Assembly: GCA_000729835.1 (NCBI GenBank)
Contig: JFHB01000123.1
Location: 1 to 64,000, forward strand
Source: Atkinsonella hypoxylon
Taxonomy: Eukaryota; Ascomycota; Sordariomycetes; Hypocreales; Clavicipitaceae
DNA length: 64,000 bases
Reading direction: 5' to 3'
The number at the start of each line of letters is the position of its first letter. Positions within the stretch are counted from its first letter, which is position 1. Shown in pieces: positions 23,823 through 35,052 of this stretch. The position numbers were made by a program, and so were the translations under genes. The notes beneath the pieces were generated by a model. That model did no database searches. It was given only the letters and a program-made list of their open reading frames with translations, and had not been told where the DNA came from.

Positions 23823-24968
23823 CCCCTCCCCCTCCCCCTTCACCCCAGCCTCAGGCTTCTTTCCCAGGTTCTTTGTCTGTCCAAGACATCGGTGGAATTG
23901 ATTAACTATGTGATAGCAGCAGGTGGTCGATCTCATTATATCTATCTTACCCAACATCTACGACCTTCTCTGCAGGGATTCAAGCCCAACAGCCCATCCA
24001 CAGCCTCGGACAACCGCACGGGTTTTTCCCCTATACTGTACATACTTGCCCTCTTTCATTCAGCCTGGACCTATCCATCACGGGGGGTGTGTGAGCTGTT
24101 TTTTTTTAAAATAGCAAGGAGGTGATCTGCCAGGAACGGTCTAGAAATCCTGCTCGCCTCCCAGCCAACTAACTAGCTTGTCCTAGCTCGCAGCATCAGG
24201 TCTGCCGCTAAGGCACTGGCCAACCCGAAGAAAGCAGATCTCTCTCCATTGCCACAATGCTTCTGTTGGCCGAGTTCTTTCCTGTCTAGTTAGCCAGGCC
24301 ACGACGGAAAAGGAGACGCAAGTCTGTCTGACTCATCTTATCAATTGTTGGTGATTCGGCGAAGCAAGTTGTGATACTCTCCGGTCCGGCTACGGACTGG
24401 TTTGTTTTATCAGTCAAGTATTACTTCCACGAAGCAAAGACCACAACCACGCGCTCTGGTTTGATGTGAGGGAGATTAATTAATATTCATGAATCATACG
24501 CCCCAACGGTGCCAAGGCGTGTCAGAGTCAGAGGCGTACGTATACTAATAGACGGCGCCGACAATGGCGTCTCCTCCATCCTAGACCATCCACGATCCAT
24601 ATCTTCTCCACATCCATCTGAGTACCTTTGAAGGCGGCAGCGTTTGGACTTACTCCATGATCGGCTTCCGGCCGATACCTGCGTACCGCTATACGAGCCC
24701 ACCCCTAGTAGAACCTACTAGGTATATCAAGTCCATGTCCCGCGACTTGTTCACGGCCGTTGAAGCTGTATGGAACGTTTCAATGTTATGAGTTTCATAC
24801 CTTGACAACATAGCCATCTTTCTTTCAACAATCTGGGGTCCTTTCAACCAGCCCACCACTTTAGTACGTACACTCTCTAGGTGTAAAGTACCGGTGATAC
24901 TCTTATCGAATTGATTTTCGCCCTCTCCTTCACGTTTTGTACCCTTTTCTTTTGAACTACTCTACAAG

Positions 24969-26051
24969 ATGGGATCCGTCGGCGGCGAGCCCAAGTTGCC
25001 TTGGTTCAAGACCCCCTGTGTCTTGAGCCCGCAGCTTACAAGAATTGCCGGATGGTATGTACTCACCATGTCAATCCGATACTTGAGTCACACTGCTCAT
25101 AGTCTTCGTTCCTGTAGCAACATATACTTGAAGCTAGACAATCTCCAGCCCAGTGGTTCCTTCAAGTCCCGCGGTATTGGAAACCTGATGACTAGAGCCG
25201 CTGCGGCAAGCACAGGCAATGTTCACTTTTACTGTTCATCCGGCGGCAACGCCGGTCTCGCATGTGCCACGTCTGCAGTAGCCCTTCAACGTCCTGCTAC
25301 TATCGTCATACCCGTAACTACTTCCGAAATGATGAAGAGCAAACTACTGGATCTTGGTGTTGAAGTTTATCAGATCGGCAAGAACTTAGCCGCCGCCGAC
25401 GAGTATCTTCGCACCCAACTCTTGGCCAAGGATCCTTACGGCGTCTACGTCCCCCCCTTTGATCACCCCCATGTGTGGGATGGTGCTTCGACCATCATTC
25501 CGGAATTGCGGGAGCAGATAGATGAGCCCATAGATGCCATTGTGTGTAGCGTGGGAGGAGGTGGCTTGTTCAACGGCCTCATGCAGGGCATTGAGAGTTT
25601 CCCCTGGTCCGGTCACAAGCCAGAGGTTGTTGGTGTCGAGACTCTTGGTGCCGACAGCATGAACGCCTCGCTCAGGGCCAATGCCCACATTACACTACCC
25701 GAGATCACATCCATTGCCACCTCTCTGGGATGCTCTTGTGTCTCTGCGGAAACATGGAAGTGGTGTCAGTATCCCAACACGCACAGCCTCGTCATCACGG
25801 ATGCCGATGCGGCAATCAGCTGTGTCCGCTTTGCTGATGATGCCCGTCAACTCGTCGAAGTCTCCTGCGGCGCCGCCCTCGCCACCGTCTATAGAGGTGA
25901 CCTGCGGGACCTTCTTGGTCGCGGTCTCACTGACGCTGAATGGGCGCAGAAGAACATTGTCATCGTCGTATGTGGCGGTTCTGGCGTCTCTGTGGGCATT
26001 CTCAACCGATATGTCTTGGATTACGGGTCCAAGACGTCCATTAAGTTTTGA
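24969..26051 (+). CDS. L-serine/L-threonine dehydratase (PLP-dependent)
   Basis: Fold-type II PLP enzyme of the catabolic serine/threonine dehydratase group (yeast CHA1 type), making pyruvate or 2-oxobutyrate plus ammonia in the cytosol or mitochondrion. Exons are 24969-25054 and 25118-26051; the 63-nt intron is a multiple of three without a stop, so unspliced RNA stays open, but splicing restores RIAGCNIYLKLDNLQPSGSFK. The final protein is 339 residues, close to CHA1. The Schiff-base lysine is in SGSFKSRG. The phosphate-binding and substrate loop is SSGGNAG, the glycine-rich loop is SVGGGGLFNG, and a late VVCGGSGVS is present. There is no ACT regulatory domain, which argues against the biosynthetic threonine deaminase. 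A 3.6 kb gap upstream could carry its control region. Confidence 0.92.
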   Translation: MGSVGGEPKLPWFKTPCVLSPQLTRIAGWYVLTMSIRYLSHTAHSLRSCSNIYLKLDNLQPSGSFKSRGIGNLMTRAAAASTGNVHFYCSSGGNAGLACATSAVALQRPATIVIPVTTSEMMKSKLLDLGVEVYQIGKNLAAADEYLRTQLLAKDPYGVYVPPFDHPHVWDGASTIIPELREQIDEPIDAIVCSVGGGGLFNGLMQGIESFPWSGHKPEVVGVETLGADSMNASLRANAHITLPEITSIATSLGCSCVSAETWKWCQYPNTHSLVITDADAAISCVRFADDARQLVEVSCGAALATVYRGDLRDLLGRGLTDAEWAQKNIVIVVCGGSGVSVGILNRYVLDYGSKTSIKF

Positions 26052-26917
26052 CGGGGTAAATGAATAAAAAAAAAAGGGGCGTTATCTGCTTTTTCTAAAT
26101 GAATGAATACACAAGCGTTTGAGTTTTGTTCTTTCTTTTCTTGGCCACTGTTGGCATGATTCACAGGCAGCAGGATACCTGTTGATACAAAACTTTAAAT
26201 GAAGAAGATTTTCACGAAGCACGATGACAAGCACTAGATGTGTCCTTTGAGACCCATACACATTTACACAGCACGGCGATTACTCAAAATTGAAATTGGA
26301 GTCATGTATCACATGCTAGGGATGCATGGACAAAAGTCTCAAACACCAACTGAACGATAATTTTCGGGGCCATGCTGCTATTTTTACCTTAATAGACGAC
26401 TTGAGACATGTGCGGGAGGAAAGGGACGACATAGCTGCAGGCCGGTAGTTATGGCATACAGTCGCCTGGATGCATGGGAATTAGTCAGAAACTCGGGATG
26501 GCGCACGGGAAGAATCGGGGAACAGGCACAATGGTAATTGCACATAAATAGAATTTTGAATTGGACCAAGGATGCGTCTGAGGCGGATAGACTGGCAACT
26601 CGCGTTGGCGACGTGGACACAGGTAATCTAATGTAACATGAGCAATACGGAATCATGTGTGAATATGCTCCCCGCGCGCAATTTTATATCAAAAGGGCCA
26701 TCTGTCATGTCAATAAGACACACCATCTCCTTAGGAATCCTATCTGACAAATCGTACAGTACTAATCTTGCTTACAATGTATCGCCGTCCAGAACCATGG
26801 GGGGGGGGAACCAATAACGGCAACTCCCACAACCCGCGATACACAAAATCCTGCCTCGTCAGCACCCCCCAGGTCCAGCACTCGCAGCGCAATCCATCAC
26901 CAGCTTCAAGGCAAACC
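26052..26917. other. Intergenic between convergent genes
   Basis: No gene is seen. Contains an A-run just after the dehydratase stop (26066-26077) and a G-run at about 26801-26809. Confidence 0.5.
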
Positions 26918-27421
26918 TCATCGTCCCCTCCCCCTACCCCTCCCCCTCCCCCTCATCTTAATCTCCCTCCGCTCCTCCACAAATTCCCCCATGATCCCCC
27001 GCAAATCAGGATTCTTCCTCGCCAAAAGGAGGACGTCCTCTGTCGTGACGTTCTGGCGCGAAGCGTGGTTGGCGAAGCTCTCCAGGTCGATCGCCACGTT
27101 TTCTGCGGTCCGCGGTTCAAAAAAAAAAAAAAAAAAAAAAAGGACTCGGATTGAAAATAAGGGAGGGGCCTGCCGAACCGATTTGCGTCCAGACTAGCTC
27201 TGTGAGGGCGCCTATGAACTGGGGCGTTGCGTTGCGGTTGCGCCGTAGGCACTCTTCGTCTACGATTTGGCCTACTGCGAACCAGAGGGCTGATTTGAGG
27301 CGCTGGGGTTGGGGTTAGCTTATGGGCATGGAGGGAATGGAGGGAATGGGGGAATATGGGGGGTTAGGGGGATTTGGGTGCATTTGCCTACTTCGCGGTC
27401 GGAGGAGGGTGTGTCTGCCAT
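26918..27421 (-). CDS. Centromere protein S / MHF1 histone-fold protein
   Basis: CENP-S (MHF1), a histone-fold protein that pairs with CENP-X in the kinetochore and in the FANCM/Mph1 fork-repair complex. The minus-strand exons are 27421-27392, 27302-27179 and 27102-26918, phases close, giving 112 residues, a normal size. No single frame shows the gene; joining gives RLKSALWFAVGQIVDEECL, TPQFIGALTELVWTQ and then NVAIDLESFANHASR, followed by VTTEDVLLLARKNPDLRGIM, which is the diagnostic helix of the family. The first exon is ten codons (MADTPSSDRE). The second intron has a T23 tract on the gene strand. The C terminus ends in an RG-repeat tail of about eleven residues, which may bind nucleic acid or be methylated. 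Nearby genes give no clue to function. Confidence 0.9.
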
Positions 27422-28260
27422 TGTGATGATGGAGGTGCGTGCGAGGTTGGGTTGAGGGCAGTATGAAGGTGGGGGCGGGCAACAGTATGGGGTATGTATG
27501 AGCTGACAGAATTCGGGGGCCAAAGTTGATAAGGCACTGCACCCTATTCCGTGGTTTTTTTTTTTTTTTTTTTCTGGTCACTAGAGGTCATCAAAAAATA
27601 GCTTGCTCATGGGGTTTCATCATCACGACGGCGACAAAACATGCAAACACCAGGTTTGATGCCTAGCCATCGAGCGCTGCCATCATACAGCTACAATCAC
27701 GTGTAGTCGATACTTGCTCAAGACGGAACATTGTTAGCTTACAAAATGAAGACCATCTCTCGTTCCATGTACAAATGCAGCGTACATTCACCCATGTTAT
27801 ATAATATCCTCTTACCATATATCCAACTTTCAGCGTCCAATCCTTCTCCCTTTGCCAAGTTCGGAGGCTCGGTAGGTGGCGGTGATGCTGGCTGCTTCTT
27901 GTCGCCGGCACCACAATGTTCAGCAGCACTGCCGACGCACAACATTCTGCACTCGGTAGCAGGGGCTACGAGGGAAGACGCCTCTCGTCCGTATTCGGTA
28001 CCAAAGTATTCGTAGTTTGTGCTTTGTGCACTAGTTCGCGTACACTTCGTTGGTCATGTCGTCTTGAGCAAGCACAGATTCAGACAGGGCCCTCATGCCG
28101 CTGCCTGGCAACCAACAAATACGTACTTTTCAACCACAGCCGGTTGCTCGGGGTTTCCGCTGGTGGCATTGCTTTTTTGGTACAGTTCAAGACGGTTGCC
28201 CGCACCCAGTTCTGAAATGCTTGTATTCTGGCAAAGCATGTACATGCCTCGTTTGTCATT
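27422..28260. other. Intergenic
   Basis: No gene is recognised. It has a T-run at about 27557-27573. It lies between the start of the CENP-S gene and the stop of the peroxidase gene, so it holds the CENP-S promoter and the peroxidase 3' end. Confidence 0.5.
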
Positions 28261-29949
28261 TTATTGCTGACGGCGCTTCTTTGACTTCTTGGGGCACGAA
28301 TCCCGTGGCTTTTTAGATGGCTTCTTTGTATCACTGCCTTCACAAGTCTCAGGATTGGGGAATTCAGTACACGTCCCTCCGATACCAGTGAGAGCCTTGA
28401 AGCTGTCTGCCTTGTCTCCGGCAATGACATCAATACGTGACTCGTAAGCTAATCCGCCGGGAATTGTGTGTTTTGCAGAGAATAGCGTATACTTGCCCGC
28501 GCAGACACCCTTGGTCAAGGTTATTGTAGCGTTGTTAAGAAGAGCAACGGGACTATTGTCCTGGGGCACCTTGTAAGAGACATAAGCTTGGGCTCCCTTG
28601 CTAGCCACATTGTTGCGTACAGCGGCAGCGACAGTAAGTTCGCCCGAGGTGCCTTTGATGCAGCTCTGCGGCGTTTGAAACAGGATGTCGTCCTGGAGGG
28701 GATATTCTTTCCCATTGTTGTCGTATAGCTTGCTCGACCCATCGTTGTTATTGACAGTCACGTTGAACGAGGAGATACCAGAGGAGGCAGGAATGGTGGC
28801 ATCGATCGGGTAGAAGTTGAAGGTATCATCGAAGCCCTTGCCAAGTCCCTGGACCGTACTGGTGATTCTGCAAGAGCTGGATCCGCAGTCAGAGGAGCCT
28901 TTGCGATCTTTGTAGGTGATGGTGATGCTCTTAATGGCGCCATCAGAAAGGCCAGTGGACTTGACGCGAATATAGCCTGTGAAATGCAAGGCTGAACCCC
29001 CGTTGATGAGGGTAAGCTGCAGGTTGACAGGTTTGACAGTATAGGGAGCAATAGGCTCGCTCAGAGTAACGCCAGCAGGAACGACATCAATCATCTTCTG
29101 CAACACCTTTTGGCAGACGGTCTTGAACGTATTGGTGTCAGACAAGGTTGACATGGTCTTGTTGCCATCGGCATTGTAAACCTTGAAGTCCGAGTGCTTG
29201 TTGATCTTGACTGAATTGCCTACGACGAGAGGGTTCGTGGTTTTTCCACTCAAATATTCGGTGATGACTTTGTTATCGAAAACAACGTCTGTTGAATCAA
29301 GCGCAGCACTGCCATTGGGTGCACCCCTGGCTGGCATGAGCTCCGGGAATTCTTCCTCATGTACACCTCCCAAGGTGTGGCCACAAGCAGTGACCTGAAT
29401 CATCTCCTCCGTGGTGAAGCCCATACGCTCAAATTGCTGCTGAAACGTGCCGACCGAGTTCTGTGGTTGGGGTACGCCCATGGCGCCTGCAGCAGTGGCG
29501 TCTTTTCGTCCAGTTCGAATAGGGATAATGGGACCACCGCAAGAACGAACTGACGTGTAAACTCCCATCGCGAGCAAATCTGATAAACTGGAACGACTAG
29601 TTACATAAGGAGACATGAATTTGAGTGTACTTAGGTGTCCAGGGCCCGAGTTCTCTCCACTGTTCAACTCGTACTGAAGAGAGCCGTCAAGCCCGCCAGA
29701 CTTGAAGAAAACGTTGGCAGTTGACATGTCATGAAAGGCAGAACGCAGCCATTCCGCTGCATTGCGTCGACCAGGGCCGGAAACCTCACTGGTGCATGGG
29801 TTCACGTTATCGGCAAACTTGCGAGCTCGAAACGAGGTGAGCTGGAACATGATTTCCTCCAGTTCATCGATATCCGAAGGCCATGTCGGATCCGCCAGAG
29901 AAGATCCAGCCAGGCCCAGGAGGCTGAGAAGAATCGTTGGAGCCTTCAT
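28261..29949 (-). CDS. Secreted haem peroxidase with long C-terminal extension
   Basis: Intronless gene for 562 residues. The signal peptide is about 1-19 (MKAPTILLSLLGLAGSSLA). The N half (about 40-290) is a plant/fungal-type haem peroxidase (PF00141). The distal motif RSAFHDM gives R69 and H73, SGGLDGSLQYE resembles the distal calcium and fold region, and the proximal motif ACGHTLGG gives H191. FDNKVITEYLSG follows as in fungal secreted peroxidases. After about residue 300 the sequence is not peroxidase: a beta-rich stretch of about 240 residues with VKPVNLQLTLINGG, CGSSSCRIT, and a very basic tail (KKPSKKPRDSC, then PKKSKKRRQQ). I do not recognise a WSC or LysM domain there. Likely role is extracellular oxidation with H2O2; lignin-type activity is not implied. 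Long promoter space lies on its 5' side. Confidence 0.9.
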   Translation of the reverse strand: MKAPTILLSLLGLAGSSLADPTWPSDIDELEEIMFQLTSFRARKFADNVNPCTSEVSGPGRRNAAEWLRSAFHDMSTANVFFKSGGLDGSLQYELNSGENSGPGHLSTLKFMSPYVTSRSSLSDLLAMGVYTSVRSCGGPIIPIRTGRKDATAAGAMGVPQPQNSVGTFQQQFERMGFTTEEMIQVTACGHTLGGVHEEEFPELMPARGAPNGSAALDSTDVVFDNKVITEYLSGKTTNPLVVGNSVKINKHSDFKVYNADGNKTMSTLSDTNTFKTVCQKVLQKMIDVVPAGVTLSEPIAPYTVKPVNLQLTLINGGSALHFTGYIRVKSTGLSDGAIKSITITYKDRKGSSDCGSSSCRITSTVQGLGKGFDDTFNFYPIDATIPASSGISSFNVTVNNNDGSSKLYDNNGKEYPLQDDILFQTPQSCIKGTSGELTVAAAVRNNVASKGAQAYVSYKVPQDNSPVALLNNATITLTKGVCAGKYTLFSAKHTIPGGLAYESRIDVIAGDKADSFKALTGIGGTCTEFPNPETCEGSDTKKPSKKPRDSCPKKSKKRRQQ

Positions 29950-31588
29950 GACGTCCGAAAGGTATTAATTAAATCAAACTCGTTCCGCACGCATTTACCT
30001 CGAAGTAACAAAAATAGGGAGAGAGTCGAGATAGGTTTGCCACCTATTTAGGTCAGTATCCGGTAAGGCAGAATTTTGAGCCTCAAGGAAAGCAAATGAA
30101 GAAACGATCGACAGTGACGTCCCAACCTAGAACGACGTTGGTTTTCAAGAAGCAAACGATAACAGCCTTTTCAGAAAACAACTGCGGAGTGAGGGAACGA
30201 ATGAGAATTTAACGTCTTCTCAACGTAAGAAGAAGGCGGACACCCACCATGTGACAACAAGGTTAAGTGGTAATAATACATGTACACGGATTGGACAATG
30301 TCGATAAGTGGAGGCGCCGAGGCGATTCTGCAAATTGCCGACCTGCCATTGCTCAAGCTTGGCCTCACCTGAAGAATCCTCGTAATTTGCGCAAACCTTG
30401 CATTGGTCATTCATGAGTCGTTTTGGCCTGGGATCTCCGACGCCGTACAACTTACTACTCAGCGCACTACTCAGCCACAATTCGGAGCCTGCATGTCTCT
30501 TGGCGGTTTACCGTGCCATGCTTTGCTCTGTCTATCAATAGTTATCAATAGTTATGATCCTGCGGCTGGCCAGCTCTTCCTGGCAAAGGTGAGCTTGTCG
30601 AACAGCTGTCCGTGGAGTCCATTCAGGAAAGACCAAACATGGAAGGGGAGAAGCTCAGCAGCCGCGCAGCCCAAGCGCCTCTCTGGTTGCGGTCCTTCCA
30701 TCATGCTACCTTGACGCCAGTAGTATTTCTTTGACAGAACGCCGCCGAGATGTAGTGTACCCAGAGCGCAGACAGTACATACATCGTACAAGCAAGCTAA
30801 GCTATTATTATTATTAGTTGACGACTAGTACGCGGGAGACAGATTTCATGACGGGTCCCGCAACCCGCTGCTCTCCTTAGGGCCCGTCATGTTATCTAGT
30901 CTGACCATCCCGTGGTACGGCTAATAATGGATTAGCGAGGTATTCCGTCCTATAGTTGATCTTTAGTGGCTTGAGATAAAGAAGGTTGGCCCATGCATAC
31001 TAGAGATACCTACTTATTCTAACTGCGCTAGCAACCTGGCTGACAACCACTCTGCGGCGTGGGAACTGCCAAAGAGACAACGCGCGGGAAAAGCCGAAGA
31101 TTCCAAATTCGAGGCTAATACCTGGTCCACAGTTCCAGTTCGCATAGCGCCCGTGCTTTCGGGTCACATAGTCTAGTCTAGACATGGTCCGATATAAGGC
31201 TGGCGAACGCCGCCCGATGCAGGCAAAGAAGATGATGTCAGCTGGCGGCGCTGCGATGCGCGGTCGGACAATTCTTGGCGAAAGCTGTTGCATCCATTCA
31301 AGGTGGCATCGTGAGCTGCTTGGAGTGATGTCGTACGGCCATGGCTACAAGAAGGCCACGAGGATGACTAGATCAAATGAAGCAAATCCGATCTGTCCCA
31401 GTTCCTAGAGTACAGTACCTACTGTAGCATGCGGTAACTGGCATTGTGGATAACAGTTTTTGGTATCTTGTGAAGATGTCGGGAAGATCCTGGCGAAGAC
31501 CCCGGTAGGGCTGCGAGGCGTGTGATGAAGGAAGGGTTGGTTGATTGGACCGATGTTGGGTCGGTACGAGTACGGACGTAGGACGGGG

Positions 31589-31647
31589 CAATTTAATCCG
31601 GCCCTCGCCACCGGTCGTGGATGGGCAGCGACGGTCGGATTAAATTG
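31589..31647. repeat. Perfect 12-bp inverted repeat, 35-nt spacer
   Basis: CAATTTAATCCG (31589-31600) faces CGGATTAAATTG (31636-31647). A stem-loop, a paired factor site or the ends of a tiny non-autonomous element are possible. Confidence 0.75.
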
Positions 31648-31741
31648 ACAACCGCTTGCCACTGTTAGAACAGTCCAGCCTATCTGGTGCCTGGCATTAG
31701 TTACTCAACCGCCTGAAGCTGTCCAGGACTCCTGACTGGCC

Positions 31742-31771
31742 GGCCTGAACTAGCAGGTGCTAGTTCAGGCC
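31742..31771. repeat. Perfect 14-bp palindrome with 2-nt centre
   Basis: GGCCTGAACTAGCA, then GG, then TGCTAGTTCAGGCC. The centre is too short for a normal RNA hairpin loop, so a dimeric protein site or cruciform is more likely. Confidence 0.8.
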
Positions 31772-33446
31772 ACCGGCGCATCCGCATGCCACAACACGCT
31801 AGCAAACTCGACACATACATGTATGTGCAAGCTATTGATAACATTGAATAAAAAGTCCCTCCGTACGGAGCAACTTCCGAGATAGCGTTCATCGATGCAT
31901 CATTTCTGGCAGTGTGGCGTTTTCCAGCTTTCAGCGCCTTTTCAGCGCCTTTGTTGTCTGTCTACACACATACGATCTAGTGATGCACCATGGGCGAGCG
32001 AATTATGGCGATAACTAGTTAGTTAATGCCTGGCCTGTTCTGGGCCCTGCTACAGGCCTTGTTGCATATATATTGGATGCACGCATGTATGCATGCTGAA
32101 CATAAGGGGCACAAAAGGGGCACAATCACAAAAAAAAAAAAAAAAAAAAGAATGACGCAAATTGCCTGCTTACCACTGCCACAGCATGGTTGCGTTGCAT
32201 CATTCATTTTCTTGCCACGAAGCGCTCCATTTCCCCGCTACAGCAGTATCCAAGCCAAGGCATTGTCCCTCGTTCCCCGTTCCCCGCATGCGCTCCCGTG
32301 GCACGAGCTACGTTTATCACGCGTGCAACGCCGGCTCTATAGCGCATAGGCATTAGCATCATGCAGCTGGCTTTTTCCTTCTGCCTTTCTTGTCGCTCTC
32401 TCTTCCCCCCACAGTGTGCCGCCGACTCAGGATAGCAAAGCTGAAAGACCATGGTTGTCTTGCCGTCGATCTCGAGTCAGCTGTTACTCATGCCACGCGC
32501 AGCCAGGCAGGCCAGTTCATCTGCGCAAAATCTACTTCAAACAAGCAGGGGAAAAGGAACTTAACCATGGAATTACTTTAACAAATAACTCTAAATGACA
32601 AGAGGTAAAAGAGCCAGTTAGCGATCAGTGTTTACGCGATTAATCTCGGCAAAGGTAATACCCTAGCGAAACAACTTTATTCAAGTTGCGCAAAAGAAGC
32701 AAAGCCATGCAATGCAGCAAGGTATCATGGTCACTCCGGGTATCGTTCGACAAGCGCGTATCGTGATAAGCGCACTGTACCATGGAGTTATCATCGTAGA
32801 CTGAACCAGGGTACATACAATCCTCGAAGCCAGCTCAGCGCCGGCTTTTGATCCATCACTTGCCCCCCACCCCAACTGGATCCAAGACTATTAACGACTT
32901 TTCTCACGACCCCGTGGCTGTGGCTGTGGCGTAGCGCCTCGTCAAGCCAATCCACCCCCACCATTTTGCGTAACGTCCTCGTTGAAATTCCCCACCTCGT
33001 CGACGAATGCGTCATGCCTAGCCACAGATGTCGTTCACCAATTTCGACATCACCATCCATCGAGTCAGACCCCAGATGGGAGCCTTTTGGCGCCATACCT
33101 GGGAGGAAGCTCACCTGCGAGGAACAGATAGCAACGAGAAACAGAACAGAACTTGTTTCGGCCGGCCAGCCTTTACGCTGGCTCTTGCAGCGGCTCTGGG
33201 AAGATTAAGCCCCAAAAAGTCCTTCCCACAGTAGTAATATTGCATCATACATCTGTACCAGTTTCATAACCGACCGATCATGCCTTCCTAGATCCTCTTC
33301 CATCACTTTCTTTCACAACAGCATCTGTATTGACAAGAAAAAAAAAAGAAAAAAGAAAAAAAAAACCTCAAGGAAAACACCGAAAAGCCAGCTATCCCCC
33401 AAGATAATCCCCATCTCCCCAAAAATCAGCCGCCCGCTCGTCAACC

Positions 33447-34441
33447 ATGAGCGCAAAGTCAGGTGTAGCCCTCAAAGGCCTCCAGTGGCTCATCCGCGGC
33501 ATACAATTCCTCAGCGCAGCCCTCGTGCTCGGCATATTCTCGTATTTCCTCGCGGCCTTGCACAACCACAACCTCCACATTGACACGAGCGTGCGCGCCG
33601 TCGAAGGCATCTCGGGAGCAGCCGTGCTGTATACCCTCCTCGGCCTGATCCTGCTCTGCTGCGTGGCTGGCATGGCCGTCACGTCGTTCGTCGCCATCGT
33701 GCTCGACGTTTGCTTCATCGCCTGCTTCGTCTACGTTGCCGTCGTCAACAGGCACGGCGCAGGCAGCTGCAGCGGCTACGTCGACACGCCGTTTGGTCGT
33801 GGGCAGTCGGGCGACAGGGTACCTGGGCCAGATGGATTCACGGCCCTGCCTAGCTTCCGCACGGCCTGTCGATTGCAGACCGCCTGTGTGGCGCTTTCCA
33901 TCATTGCCATGCAAGTGTGCCCCTTCCTTCATTGCGCTAACTAACTACTTAGCTAACTAAACTTGTGCCACGTGTGACATTGATGGCATGAATCATGAAT
34001 GGATTGCTAACGTTCATACAATACCATAGCTTCTCCTTCCTCTTGTCCATGCTCATGGAAGTTGTACTAGTCCGCCACCACCGCAGGGAGAAGCGCTTTG
34101 GGCCCGGACCCCAGAACAACTACAGCTCTGGATCTGGATATGCTTCCCGTCGAGCTTTCCTCGCACCATTCCGCCGCAACAAGACCAACCGCACGCCCGG
34201 CAGTGATCGTCTTCCCCGGCATCCCACGCCCGGCCAAGTCGAGGCCCGGCAGAGCTACGCCACCGATAACACGGCCGTGGCCCATGATGCACGCTATCCC
34301 ACCGTCAGCCATCCGAAGCAGGAGGTGGCTAATGCTCCGCCTCTCGCCCATTCCGCCTACACTAGCTGGCACACTGCTCCCCAGACAAGCGCTCCCCCCG
34401 CCAATTACCAATATAGCGATGGTGTCTATGAGCTTAGATAA
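33447..34441 (+). CDS. Four-TM MARVEL-like membrane protein
   Basis: Fungal MARVEL-like membrane protein, 291 residues. Exons are 33447-33910 and 34030-34441. Helix 1 is in LQWLIRGIQFLSAALVLGIF, helix 2 in AAVLYTLLGLILLCC, helix 3 in SFVAIVLDVCFIACFVYVAV and helix 4 spans the splice (ALSIIAIFSFLLSMLMEVV). A basic RHHRREKRFG and a Gly/Ser/Pro-rich cytosolic tail of about 110 residues follow. The best-phased donor is GCAAGT, making a GC-AG intron of 119 nt; a GT donor four bases later (GTGCCC) also keeps phase but is poor. MARVEL proteins act in membrane apposition and eisosome-type domains; the role here is unknown. Confidence 0.8.
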
Positions 34442-35052
34442 GGCGTGAGCGCCAAGAAAACACCGACACGACCTTGACGCGACAATCTTATCTTTTGCCT
34501 TTGCCCCCCCTTTTTTTTTTCATCAATGATGGAACATGCAATGCCAAGTTAATACTGGCATTGCGAGATATGATACCCGGCCTAGCTATGGGCCTATAAT
34601 GAAAACCCGTCCCTTCGAAACGTCTAAACATGTTATTTACTAGACCACTTAATGTAATCCTTAATCAGAAGTAATAATTTCTCAGTGCTAAAGCATCATG
34701 TGGTGACATGTACCATGAAATCGTTCTGATGGTATCTTCCGTCCTGACAGAGACCTCCATCAGAGCACATAATGTAGAGCTGCCCGAATTCATTCAAGTC
34801 CGAACAGCATGAGCCACACTTGATGGAAAGCCAGAACATTGATCTGATGACCTATGTCGAGAAGCAATTTCAACCCTTGCCATGCTCGGATTCAAATACC
34901 ACCGGGGCACACCAAGTAGACCGACAAACACCACGATAGTTCCATACTATCCGATGTCAACCACCTATCCCTGGATCCTCCATCAAGCAACCTCAGCGGA
35001 GACCAACCACAAAGAGGCCCCCCCCCAACTCAACGGACCAAGCCCAAGACCA
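34442..35052. other. Intergenic between convergent genes
   Basis: A T-run lies at about 34511-34520 after the MARVEL-like gene. Nothing else is recognised. Confidence 0.5.

Larger units (their letters stand above)
21354..24968. other. Long intergenic region with tandem repeats
   Basis: No gene is supported in 3.6 kb. It holds two abutting TACTCCGTA motifs (21893-21910), short tandem arrays at 23400-23443, 23561-23592 and 23752-23822, and T-runs. Frames of 80-130 codons here come from the repeats (for example poly-(SV) or (RRY) translations) and are not believable genes. Confidence 0.55.
29950..33446. other. Long intergenic region with inverted repeats
   Basis: No gene is supported in 3.5 kb. 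Features are a CATGACGGG/CCCGTCATG hairpin-like pair near 30848-30892, two strong inverted repeats at 31589-31647 and 31742-31771, A-runs near 32130-32149, and an A-rich stretch (about 33338-33366) just before the next gene. Frames seen are short and featureless. Confidence 0.55.

Noticed and set aside
33459..33932. 157-codon minus-strand frame over the MARVEL-like gene
   Set aside because: Antisense shadow of a well-supported coding exon; acidic low-complexity translation.
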